This document shows positions 35,359 through 43,048 of a stretch of 43,048 nucleotides of DNA, in pieces. The translations under genes were made by a program, and so were the position numbers. This DNA is from Thiotrichaceae bacterium UBA973 (GTDB lineage: Bacteria; Pseudomonadota; Gammaproteobacteria; Eutrophobiales; Eutrophobiaceae), in contig DBBX01000012.1 in assembly GCA_002292815.1 (NCBI GenBank), positions 1 to 43,048 on the forward strand, given 5' to 3'. The notes beneath the pieces were generated by a model that made no database searches, was not told where the DNA came from, and worked only from the letters and a program-made list of their open reading frames with translations. Position 1 is the first letter of the stretch, and each line of letters begins with the position of its first letter.

Positions 35359-36159
35359 ATGAATAAACACAATCCATTATCCGACTTCCTCTATCAATTA
35401 ATAGCTTTGTTTTTGTCATTAATTATTGTGCACACTATCTACGTCACCGTCATTCGCCCGAATGCTGATGCCATACTCGAACAACAAGCCGCTCAACAGG
35501 CTGCGGGAGAAACGGTAGAGATTGAACGTTCCATATTCATCGTCGTGAAAGATTTTGAACAAGAAGCCTGTTTTATCCTCGCCTTATGGGTATTTGCTAT
35601 TATGGCTCTTAAGGCCAAAGCAATTTTAAGAGAACGTGCGCTAATGTCTCAAACTCTAATCAATATTAGGCCGGGGACGAGCCTCTTGCCAGAAGACACA
35701 CGCGAGTATTCAAGACCAATACAAAACCTTGATGAAAACGAACGCGAGTATCTATTACCCAGGGCATTGCTCTCTGGTTTACAACGCTTTGGTTCGACCA
35801 GGAATATTCAAGATGTTGCTACTACTATAAAAGATATCTGCGAACACGAGTCCGAACGGCTCGATTCAGAACTATCCATGGTGCGATATATTATCTGGGC
35901 CATACCTTCTATCGGTTTTATTGGTACCGTACGTGGAATTGGTGAAGCACTCGGTCAGGCACACAAAGCCGTGGAAGGCGACATACTCGGAGTTACGCTT
36001 AGTCTTGGTGTCGCGTTTAATTCGACCTTTGTTGCGCTTATCATCAGTATTTTTATTATGTTTCTGATGCATCAATTACAACTATTACAAGAACGGTTGG
36101 TACTCGACTCTCAACGTTATTGTGATGTCAGTCTACTCTGCCATCTTAAGGCTCTATAA
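35359..36159 (+). CDS. MotA/TolQ/ExbB-family proton channel protein
   Basis: A 266-aa inner-membrane protein with helices at about 8-31 and 68-86, a cytoplasmic loop, and helices at about 175-197 and 208-235, giving a MotA-like four-helix plan. The conserved core reads IPSIGFIGTVRGIGEAL, then LGVTLSLGVAFNSTFVALII, matching the ion-path helices of TolQ/ExbB/MotA with their conserved Thr. Such proteins form a pentamer around two B-subunit helices and drive motion from proton or sodium flow. Two candidate B subunits, the VWA proteins, follow two genes later. Confidence 0.88.
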   Translation: MNKHNPLSDFLYQLIALFLSLIIVHTIYVTVIRPNADAILEQQAAQQAAGETVEIERSIFIVVKDFEQEACFILALWVFAIMALKAKAILRERALMSQTLINIRPGTSLLPEDTREYSRPIQNLDENEREYLLPRALLSGLQRFGSTRNIQDVATTIKDICEHESERLDSELSMVRYIIWAIPSIGFIGTVRGIGEALGQAHKAVEGDILGVTLSLGVAFNSTFVALIISIFIMFLMHQLQLLQERLVLDSQRYCDVSLLCHLKAL

Positions 36160-36170
36160 GGTAGCTGACG

Positions 36171-37463
36171 ATGTCATTAACAGTTATTGATCTTAATGAT
36201 ACGAATATTCGTGTCGGAAAAGGTGAGCAAATACTACTTAACAGTCCCGGTTACGCTGTAATTAAAGATGACAAGATCGCATTTGGTGCTTCGGCAGAAA
36301 AACTTAATCGTATCTATCCACGCAGTACACATGATGATTACTGGTATCGTCTTGGCCAAGAGGCCATCCAGTCAACATCGAATCAAATTCGTCATAATGC
36401 CGATCTTGCTTATATGCAATTGGCTGAGATTTATGAACAAACTGGTGAATCTGTAAAATGGCTCATCGCTGTTCCCGCCAGTTTCAGTCAGGAACAGCTA
36501 GGCTTATTACTCGGCCTCCTCAAAGCTGCCAACTATGAAGATGTACAATTAATAGATAGTGCATTACTTGCATCAATCAATAGTTTAAATAAAGGTGCGC
36601 ATATTCATTTGGATATGCAATTACATCAATCTGTGATCACATCGTTAGAAACTGATGAAATACATAAGGTCATTAAATCAGAGGTGTTACCCGAAATTGG
36701 ATTATTAGGTATCTATGAACAGTGCGCGAAATTGATCAGTAATGAGTTTATTAATCAGTCGCGTTTTGATCCACATCATCGTGCCGAATCTGAACAATTG
36801 TTGTTTGAAAATATTCCTGCGTGCTTAACTAAACTAACAACTTCATCAATGTCTAGAATAGACCTTGAATATCAGGGGAATTCTTATAGTGCGAGTATCA
36901 CGCAAGAAAGTGTTCAAGAAACACTCTTCCCTATATATAACAACATTTACAAACATATTGAAGACTCTAAAAAAATACTGCTAAGCCATCGTTTTGGCAT
37001 GTTACCAGGTTTTCTCGATGGTCTATCAAATGCCAGCTTATTAGATGAATTTGCACTGTTTACATCGGCAAAAGACTATTCAGCATTCTTACTTGATGCT
37101 GAGTCAAATACAAATTACTTATCTGAATTACCAGCAATTAGAATAACGCAAAAATCAATAAGTTCAGAAGCAGCAAGCAAACAGACTACAGACATCACAC
37201 ACATCCTTATTAATAGTATCGCTTATCAACTCAATAAACAGGTCTGCTACGTCACCGCGGGTGGCAAGGTTGAATCATCGCTTAGTACATACACGCAGTT
37301 TTCAATTCAATCGGATGATGGACATTATTCTATACAGGCGGAAAATAATTCGCATGTGTCATTAAATAACGTCATTATCAATGACAAGCAATTACTCAAG
37401 CTTGGAGACAATATTAAAATAGCCGGTTCAGAAACCAGCTCTACTGTAATAAAGGTCTCATAG
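36171..37463 (+). CDS. Actin/Hsp70-like (ASKHA) protein with possible FHA-like tail
   Basis: A 430-aa cytoplasmic protein without signal or membrane segment. The opening SLTVIDLNDTNIRVG and the block WLIAVPASFSQEQLGLLLGL followed by QLIDSALLASI recall DnaK (phosphate-1 loop; VPA-F; inhibitor-like helix), so it is probably an ATPase-fold protein, though key catalytic residues look divergent. The last 60 residues (HYSIQAENNSHVSLNNVIIN, LKLGDNIKIAG) resemble an FHA-like beta sandwich. It starts 11 bases after the channel gene and ends four bases before the first VWA gene, so it probably belongs to the same machine. Confidence 0.65.
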   Translation: MSLTVIDLNDTNIRVGKGEQILLNSPGYAVIKDDKIAFGASAEKLNRIYPRSTHDDYWYRLGQEAIQSTSNQIRHNADLAYMQLAEIYEQTGESVKWLIAVPASFSQEQLGLLLGLLKAANYEDVQLIDSALLASINSLNKGAHIHLDMQLHQSVITSLETDEIHKVIKSEVLPEIGLLGIYEQCAKLISNEFINQSRFDPHHRAESEQLLFENIPACLTKLTTSSMSRIDLEYQGNSYSASITQESVQETLFPIYNNIYKHIEDSKKILLSHRFGMLPGFLDGLSNASLLDEFALFTSAKDYSAFLLDAESNTNYLSELPAIRITQKSISSEAASKQTTDITHILINSIAYQLNKQVCYVTAGGKVESSLSTYTQFSIQSDDGHYSIQAENNSHVSLNNVIINDKQLLKLGDNIKIAGSETSSTVIKVS

Positions 37464-37467
37464 AAAG

Positions 37468-38562
37468 ATGGCCCGCAACCGGCGCCAGCTTACCCCGTTT
37501 AGCTTGTCATTTCTCGACATCATGTCTTGTGGCTTTGGTGCCGCAGTTTTATTATTTCTTATAATCAAGCACAATATTGATAGTGATGTACCTACCCCAG
37601 AGGTAATAAGCGTACCTGATTTTCAGTCAGAAGTTTCGCTATTGGAAGAAGAAATACGACTTGGCGAATTAAATCTTGTCGAAGCCAAAAATACTACTGA
37701 AGAGATAAAACAACAAATTGTAATAACCGCAGGGCTTGCCCGTAAAATAACTGAAGAGATAAACAATCTCAGCGGACAACATGATGCATTATTGGCAGCG
37801 AATAATGACACTGAACTCGATTCACTTAAAGCTGATCTAATTAGACTAGAGCAACAGAAAAATATTCTGGAACAAAAGCTTGAAGAAAAAGGAGAAGCAT
37901 CACGTCAATTCTCCGGGGATGGTGATCGTGCTTATGTATCTGGATTAAAAATGAGTGGAAAACGTCTATTAATTTTAGTTGATAGCTCCGCTAGCATGCT
38001 CGATGAAACCATAGTTAATATTTTGCGTCGCCGTAATATGTCAGAAGATCGAAAACGACGATCTGCTAAATGGCAACATACCATCAAGATTGTTGAATGG
38101 TTAAGTGCTAAATTTCCCCTCGATAGTCAATTTCAAATCTATAATTTTAATACTGCGACTGATGCACTTGTGTCAAACACGAAGGGGCAATGGCTAGATG
38201 TGCGAGATAAAGCCAAACTTGATGCTGCATTTAAGCGCTTGGGAGCTCTGATTCCAGAAAAAGGCACTAATCTAGAAAAAGCATTTATTGCTGCCAATCA
38301 ACTAAAACCTAAACCTGATAATATTTATCTCATCACCGATGGTTTTCCTACCCAAGGCTCAAAATCACCACGAAAGACCACAATTTCAGGAAAAGACCGA
38401 GCCAAACTGTTTGGCAACGCAGTTCAGAAATTACCAGTGCGTACACCTGTAAATATAATTCTGACACCAATCGAGGGGGATCCCTATGCAGCGATTGCCT
38501 ATTGGCGACTATCCCGTGCAACTCAAGGTTCATTTATGAGTCCATCAAGGGATTGGCCATAA
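37468..38562 (+). CDS. VWA protein with ExbD/TolR-like transmembrane helix (1)
   Basis: A 364-aa protein. A short basic N-terminus leads into FSLSFLDIMSCGFGAAVLLF and the rest of a single helix (to about residue 34) with Asp17 at the start and Cys21. A coiled coil (about 52-145) and a VWA domain (about 165-355) with intact MIDAS DSSAS (172-176) follow. The order SFLDI-helix parallels ExbD/TolR, where the Asp in FIDV/YLDV carries the proton. N-in topology would place the VWA domain in the periplasm. The next gene is a paralogue. It starts four bases after the ASKHA gene. Confidence 0.85.
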   Translation: MARNRRQLTPFSLSFLDIMSCGFGAAVLLFLIIKHNIDSDVPTPEVISVPDFQSEVSLLEEEIRLGELNLVEAKNTTEEIKQQIVITAGLARKITEEINNLSGQHDALLAANNDTELDSLKADLIRLEQQKNILEQKLEEKGEASRQFSGDGDRAYVSGLKMSGKRLLILVDSSASMLDETIVNILRRRNMSEDRKRRSAKWQHTIKIVEWLSAKFPLDSQFQIYNFNTATDALVSNTKGQWLDVRDKAKLDAAFKRLGALIPEKGTNLEKAFIAANQLKPKPDNIYLITDGFPTQGSKSPRKTTISGKDRAKLFGNAVQKLPVRTPVNIILTPIEGDPYAAIAYWRLSRATQGSFMSPSRDWP

Positions 38563-38570
38563 TCATTAAT

Positions 38571-39563
38571 ATGAAAAAACGTCGCGAAACAGATATTTTT
38601 AGCTTGTCTTTTCTGGACATCATTACCTGTGGTTTTGGTGCCATAATTCTTTTATTAGTCATCACTAAGACAGGCATACCGACAACAAGTATCGAGTCTG
38701 TTCCAGACACGACCGACAATGGCTTAGTTCGAAACTTGCAAGAACAACTGTTTGAGTTAAGAGGTCAAACCAATATCTTAAACCGTGATCTGACTGATGC
38801 AAAAGAACAACTCTCTGAATGGAAACAGCGTATCGCCCGTCTCAAACGAGATAAAAATAGCGTCGAGAATCAAATTAACAGTCTGCAAGGCAATTCTTCC
38901 GTGCAATCAAGTATTACTGATCAATTCGAAAGTGCAAAACAATCATTAACTAAAGAGATGCAGCGTCTTTTAGCCAAAATAAATAATGCAGACACTGATC
39001 TTGTTGGCGGAATACCCGTAGATAGTGAATATATAATATTTATCGTCGACACCTCCGGCAGTATGGTGCAGGTCAACTGGGAAAAGATGATCAAACAACT
39101 TACTACTACATTAGACGTCTACCCAAATGTAAAAGGCTTACAAATCATGAGCGATATGGGTAGTTATCTATTTTCACAATACCGTGGCAAGTGGATGCCA
39201 GACACGCCTGGACGCCGTCGAGCAATGATCAGTAATCTTCGAATATGGAATACCTTCAGCAACAGCAGTCCGGTTGAAGGAATCACGCGTGCCATTAGTA
39301 CTTACTACGATCCAAATAAAAAAATAAGCATTTATGTCTTTGGTGATGAATTCACCGGTAAGTCAATAAGTAATGTCGTAAATACTATCGACAGATTAAA
39401 TCCAAAAGATAGCAAAGGTGATACAAGAGTTCGTATTCACGGCGTTGGTTTTCCTATACCCGCAAATGCACCTGAGCATTTTCAAATCACCAGTCAACGA
39501 TACGCAACATTAATGCGTGAAGTTGCTCATAAAAATAGTGGCACTTTTATTGGGCTAAATTGA
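38571..39563 (+). CDS. VWA protein with ExbD/TolR-like transmembrane helix (2)
   Basis: A 330-aa paralogue of the preceding protein. From ATG 38571 it reads MKKRRETDIFSLSFLDIITC, with Asp16 and Cys20 at the start of a helix to about residue 33. A coiled coil (about 53-140) and a VWA domain (about 150-330) with MIDAS DTSGS (160-164) follow. The opening parallels protein 1 almost residue for residue, so two related B-like subunits are encoded in tandem. A longer in-frame start at 38502 would overlap the previous gene and is not needed. Its TGA shares a base with the next ATG. Confidence 0.85.
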   Translation: MKKRRETDIFSLSFLDIITCGFGAIILLLVITKTGIPTTSIESVPDTTDNGLVRNLQEQLFELRGQTNILNRDLTDAKEQLSEWKQRIARLKRDKNSVENQINSLQGNSSVQSSITDQFESAKQSLTKEMQRLLAKINNADTDLVGGIPVDSEYIIFIVDTSGSMVQVNWEKMIKQLTTTLDVYPNVKGLQIMSDMGSYLFSQYRGKWMPDTPGRRRAMISNLRIWNTFSNSSPVEGITRAISTYYDPNKKISIYVFGDEFTGKSISNVVNTIDRLNPKDSKGDTRVRIHGVGFPIPANAPEHFQITSQRYATLMREVAHKNSGTFIGLN

Positions 39564-40183
39564 TGTTAAAAATAATTAACCTGTCTTTTTACTTTTGTTT
39601 AATACTGTTGACAGCATGCGAACAGTCCATGGTTCTGGAAACCAGTCTAGACATACCTCAACCAATCGAAATAAAATCACCGCTAAATATTGCTATCTTA
39701 TATGAGAAATCTTTACGAGATTACGTCTATACAGAAAATAATGACGACAGAAGAAATTGGTCCATCACTATAGGTCCTTCACAGATAGAGATCTTTGATC
39801 AAGTGCTACCGTCGATGTTTAATACTATCTCCACTATCCAAAACCTGGATGAGGCTAAAAACCAACAATATGACGCAATAATAATTCCGGAAATTAAAGA
39901 TATACAATTTGCTTTACCCAATGAAACGAAAACAGAGATTCATGAAACCTGGATAAAATACATTGTTCATGTTCTAGAAACCAATGGGGAAATAATCACT
40001 GATATACATTTGACCGGTTATGGAAAATCTTTGCCTAATACATCAATAGACTTCTTGCTAGATGAAAGAGAAGGCCTGGTTATCTCTACAAACGAGGCAT
40101 ATCGCGACTTGGCGGCAAAACTTATCGTTTCATTTCAATCGGATCCCGCTATAAATAAATGGCTCGTTACCAGACCAAAATAA
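39563..40183 (+). CDS. Lipoprotein of unknown function
   Basis: A 206-aa lipoprotein (lipobox LLTAC, Cys19). The mature protein is alpha/beta: a strand NIAILYEKSLRDYV, a helix QIEIFDQVLPSMFN, a strand YDAIIIPEIKDIQF, and later TDIHLTGYGKSLP. The pattern resembles small envelope proteins that carry a nucleoside-phosphate or OMP-assembly-like fold, but no family is recognised. The ATG shares the A of the upstream TGA, so translation is coupled. Confidence 0.68.
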   Translation: MLKIINLSFYFCLILLTACEQSMVLETSLDIPQPIEIKSPLNIAILYEKSLRDYVYTENNDDRRNWSITIGPSQIEIFDQVLPSMFNTISTIQNLDEAKNQQYDAIIIPEIKDIQFALPNETKTEIHETWIKYIVHVLETNGEIITDIHLTGYGKSLPNTSIDFLLDEREGLVISTNEAYRDLAAKLIVSFQSDPAINKWLVTRPK

Positions 40184-40192
40184 TTATTAATT

Positions 40193-40849
40193 ATGATAAT
40201 TTACTTGAGTAAATTTTTATTTATTTTGATCATCGGTCTAAATATCGTTGCCTGCAATACGATTACAGTCATCGATGAACATAAAACAACCACTGATATT
40301 CAGTTAGGTGATAAAGAATCTATTGTGCTTTTAGGTCGCAGACATCTGAGCCAACATGAAACTGAGCTGGATTATATTAGCTGTGTAGGTAAGCAATTAT
40401 CTACCGGAGAAGAAAGGCTTAACGTAATACCTGAACAACAGTTCCTCGACAGCATGTATCCTTATTTTGAATCAAGCACAGCACCTATGGATGTACAAAA
40501 GCTTGATAAGTTAATACAACATCCGAATATTTCGAAAAAACTAGAGGATTACAAAATACATTACTTCATCTGGATTGAAGGTAATACAAAAACTATTGAT
40601 AAATCGGGTGCTATATCTTGCGCAGGCGGACCCGCAGGTTGTTTTGGCTTTGCCATCTGGGAAGATGAAGCAATTTACGAAGCAAAGATATGGGATTTAA
40701 AAAGCATATCAGTAACAGGAAAAATACATACAGAAACACAAGGCACCTCCTTTCTGCCTGCTGTGATATTACCCATTCCTCTCTTAGCTCATGTGAAATC
40801 AGATGCTTGTGACGGGATGGCAACACAAATAAAAAAATTCTTGAACTAA
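40193..40849 (+). CDS. Lipoprotein of unknown function
   Basis: A 218-aa lipoprotein (lipobox NIVAC, Cys21). It contains a Cys/Gly-rich loop SCAGGPAGCFGFAIWEDEAI, followed by a strand-rich stretch (YEAKIWDLKSISVTGKIH) and a hydrophobic TSFLPAVILPIPLLAHV. No known family was recognised. It starts nine bases after the preceding gene, and its TAA shares a base with the next ATG. Confidence 0.68.
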   Translation: MIIYLSKFLFILIIGLNIVACNTITVIDEHKTTTDIQLGDKESIVLLGRRHLSQHETELDYISCVGKQLSTGEERLNVIPEQQFLDSMYPYFESSTAPMDVQKLDKLIQHPNISKKLEDYKIHYFIWIEGNTKTIDKSGAISCAGGPAGCFGFAIWEDEAIYEAKIWDLKSISVTGKIHTETQGTSFLPAVILPIPLLAHVKSDACDGMATQIKKFLN

Positions 40850-41532
40850 TGCATAGTATGGCTATTAAATCGTTGTTGATTACTATATTAATTAGCGTAA
40901 TAACAACGAATACTCATGCAGAATCACCACGCTATTCCTGGCAGGTCAGCGAACTCGCACGATCCGCAGTAGAAAAGATTAGATTAAGAAATGATCAAGA
41001 TCGCTTACTGAAAACAATCAGCGCAAAACAAATGGTCTATTTATATGCGGCTATGAGTAGCATGAGTGAGGCCTCAGAGATACAGGCCGAATTACTTATT
41101 GTTGATGGAAAATTAGCAAATGCTTTCGCCGCGACTACAGAAGAGAATCATCACTTTATTGCTATCAATTTCGCCCTGTTGGACATAGTTGCTACAGATA
41201 TGGATATGGCAGCAGCACTGATCGGTCATGAACTAGCGCATTTAAAATTAAACCATGGCGAGATAAATAAAAAAAATATTACACTTAATCACGGAAAGGA
41301 TTTTTCAGCTGCTAATACACGTTATAGTCGCGATAATGAACGCGATGCCGATTATCTTGGTGCAATATGGGCGGTAGAAGCAGGCTATGACGCTGACGGT
41401 GCAGTCGCATTACAAGAAGAGCTTTATAAACTTTCGAAAAACATAAATGCATCTTCTTTTAATGTCTCTCACCCATCAAGTATAGAACGTATCACTGTAC
41501 TGAAGTCATTAGCACGGCGTTTGCAAAAATGA
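40849..41532 (+). CDS. Exported M48-family metallopeptidase
   Basis: A 227-aa periplasmic zinc peptidase with signal peptide (cleaved near THAES; ATG 40858 is an alternative start). The zinc motif is HELAH (H127, E128, H131), with the third ligand Glu in NERDADYLGAIW, and a C-terminal SHPSSIERITVLK, all typical of M48 (HtpX/BepA/YcaL type). It lacks the TPR tail of BepA. It closes the cluster, and a role in quality control or processing of cluster proteins is possible. It meets the minus-strand TPR-like gene 11 bases downstream. Confidence 0.85.
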   Translation: MHSMAIKSLLITILISVITTNTHAESPRYSWQVSELARSAVEKIRLRNDQDRLLKTISAKQMVYLYAAMSSMSEASEIQAELLIVDGKLANAFAATTEENHHFIAINFALLDIVATDMDMAAALIGHELAHLKLNHGEINKKNITLNHGKDFSAANTRYSRDNERDADYLGAIWAVEAGYDADGAVALQEELYKLSKNINASSFNVSHPSSIERITVLKSLARRLQK

Positions 41533-41542
41533 ATTGAAATTA

Positions 41543-42148
41543 TTACTGCTTATCAACATTATTAATCATCCTGATCTTCCTGATTTTCCTCAACAAATCA
41601 GTAGCTTGATGTTCGATTATTTGTGGATGGCCAAACAAACCTCTTTTAATAACATCCAGTTTCCACTCCATAAGACGATATAAGGTGGGCAATAAATCTG
41701 GAGAATCGGTCCCATATATGCGCCTATTAACCCAGTAAAAGTATTCATAATTTTGATCCAGCGCGGTCCAATCCTCTAGAGTGTTATTTGTAGAAATTAA
41801 TTGTTCAATAATCTGAAGCTGTTCTTTACTTTCTAAACCATAATTGAGTCGATGAAGATGCAAAGCTTGATTTAACACCTCAAGCATCTCTATGTAATCA
41901 CCTTGTTTTTCATATATTAAAGAGAGGCTGATTAGATTTTCTTCTATAGCAGGATCCTGCGGGCCATGAGTCATTTCAATGTCAGAAATATTATTCAGGT
42001 ATTGGCTGACTGTTTTTTTAGTGGCTATATCAGTACCACTATCTTCTTCGGCTTTAATCACAGAGATTGAAAAGGTAGCCACAAATAAAGCAGTTAATAG
42101 TGAATGTTTAAATATTTTATTTTTTATTAATATATGACTTCGTAACAT
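41543..42148 (-). CDS. Exported TPR-like protein
   Basis: A 201-aa protein with an N-terminal signal (about 1-33, ending VIKAEE). It is helical, with an approximate TPR pair (NLISLSLIYEKQGDYIEMLE, VLNQALHLHRLNYG) followed by less regular helices. It lies downstream of the rRNA terminator on the same strand and convergent with the M48 gene. Function unknown. Confidence 0.65.
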   Translation of the reverse strand: MLRSHILIKNKIFKHSLLTALFVATFSISVIKAEEDSGTDIATKKTVSQYLNNISDIEMTHGPQDPAIEENLISLSLIYEKQGDYIEMLEVLNQALHLHRLNYGLESKEQLQIIEQLISTNNTLEDWTALDQNYEYFYWVNRRIYGTDSPDLLPTLYRLMEWKLDVIKRGLFGHPQIIEHQATDLLRKIRKIRMINNVDKQ

Positions 42149-42257
42149 AATATTGAAAACTATCGCTAATAAATCTTCTTTAAGTATACATTCGAAAGTA
42201 ATGACCTATGGATAACATTATCATCCTAAATTAATAACACTTAAATATTTTACAAAA

Positions 42258-42288
42258 AAAAACCCGAACTCATTGAGATCGGGTTTTT
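42258..42288 (-). terminator. rRNA operon terminator
   Basis: Ten-base-pair stem TCGGGTTTTT/AAAAACCCGA with an inner CTC/GAG helix, followed on the minus strand by a run of T. It lies just after the 5S gene. Confidence 0.88.
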
Positions 42289-42298
42289 AAATATAAGA

Positions 42299-42415
42299 GC
42301 CTGGCAGTGACCTACTTTCACATGGGAACTCCCACACTATCATCGGCGCTAAGCGGTTTCACTTCCGAGTTCGAAATGGGATCGGGTGGTTCACGCTCGC
42401 TATTGCCGCCAGGCA
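42299..42415 (-). rRNA. rrf: 5S ribosomal RNA
   Basis: On the minus strand it begins TGCCTGGCGGCAATAGCG and ends CTGCCAGGC; the ends pair as in E. coli 5S. Internal AACTCGGAAGTGAAAC and AGCGCCGATGATAGTGTG match closely. Length is about 117 nt; the exact ends are by comparison. Confidence 0.95.
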
Positions 42416-42423
42416 ATTTGTTG

Positions 42424-42451
42424 GGGAGTGCTGTTATCTAACAACACTCCC
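42424..42451 (-). other. 23S-5S spacer hairpin
   Basis: A 12-bp stem with one mismatch (GGGAGTGCTGTT/AACAACACTCCC) and loop ATCT lies between the two rRNAs, probably a processing signal. No tRNA is present in the spacer. Confidence 0.6.
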
Positions 42452-42516
42452 ACGTCTGGAAAACTGATTAAAGTATTTACACTATATAGTGCACAACAAA
42501 CTGCTTGAGCATTATA

Positions 42517-43048
<532 letters not shown>

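Noticed and set aside
35359..39563. Zorya-type phage defence system
   Set aside because: A MotA-like channel and B-like proteins are present, but there is no ZorB-like OmpA domain and no ZorC/ZorD-like helicase or nuclease, so defence is not supported.

Overview
The window is a chromosomal segment of a Gram-negative bacterium, most likely a gammaproteobacterium. The evidence is the order gmk-rpoZ-spoT-ridA-recG, the ubiC-ubiA pair, a birA-coaX-SPOR gene series next to tRNA-Thr, a CysB-type regulator, many lipoproteins with clear lipoboxes, and an rRNA operon with E. coli-like 5S and 23S ends. DNA is AT-rich throughout. I see no insertion sequence, prophage or CRISPR array. I would not name a genus from sequence alone.

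Layout. 31-8259 (+): guanylate kinase, RNA polymerase omega, the (p)ppGpp enzyme SpoT/Rel, RidA, RecG, chorismate lyase, 4-hydroxybenzoate polyprenyltransferase and an M14 peptidase. 8238-16624 (-): from upstream to downstream, oadG-oadA-oadB (sodium-pumping oxaloacetate decarboxylase), birA (which would biotinylate OadA), coaX, a SPOR protein, tRNA-Thr, a TPR gene cut by an in-frame stop, and an L,D-transpeptidase. 16805-21717: a membrane VWA-FHA protein, a sulfurtransferase, a lipoprotein zinc peptidase and an FHA protein. 21742-25722: a small gene with an apparent frameshift, then a sulfur block (APS reductase, a CxxC thiol protein, CysB, a TauE/SafE exporter) and a YdcH-like protein. 25966-29437: a TetR gene with its own promoter and operator followed by a SoxH-like metallo-hydrolase, an FmdB-like protein that has lost zinc cysteines, an EipA/DUF1134 protein, and an unknown exported protein behind a good Fur-box match.

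The most striking region is 29601-41532: twelve tightly packed plus-strand genes that look like one operon. They encode lipoproteins, a membrane-anchored TPR protein, a membrane-anchored protein with about five PEGA-like repeats and a cysteine-less FGE/sulfatase-modifying domain, a small exported protein, a MotA/TolQ/ExbB-family channel, an actin/Hsp70-like cytoplasmic protein, two paralogous VWA proteins, two more lipoproteins and a periplasmic M48 peptidase. Both VWA proteins begin with one transmembrane helix preceded by SFLDI. This resembles the ExbD/TolR helix with its proton-carrying Asp, placed directly before a coiled coil and a VWA domain. My inference is an ion-driven envelope machine in which VWA domains replace the usual peptidoglycan- or receptor-binding domains. 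It is the best candidate here for an undescribed system.

The window ends (42258-43048, -) with the 3' part of an rRNA operon: partial 23S, a spacer hairpin, 5S and a strong terminator.
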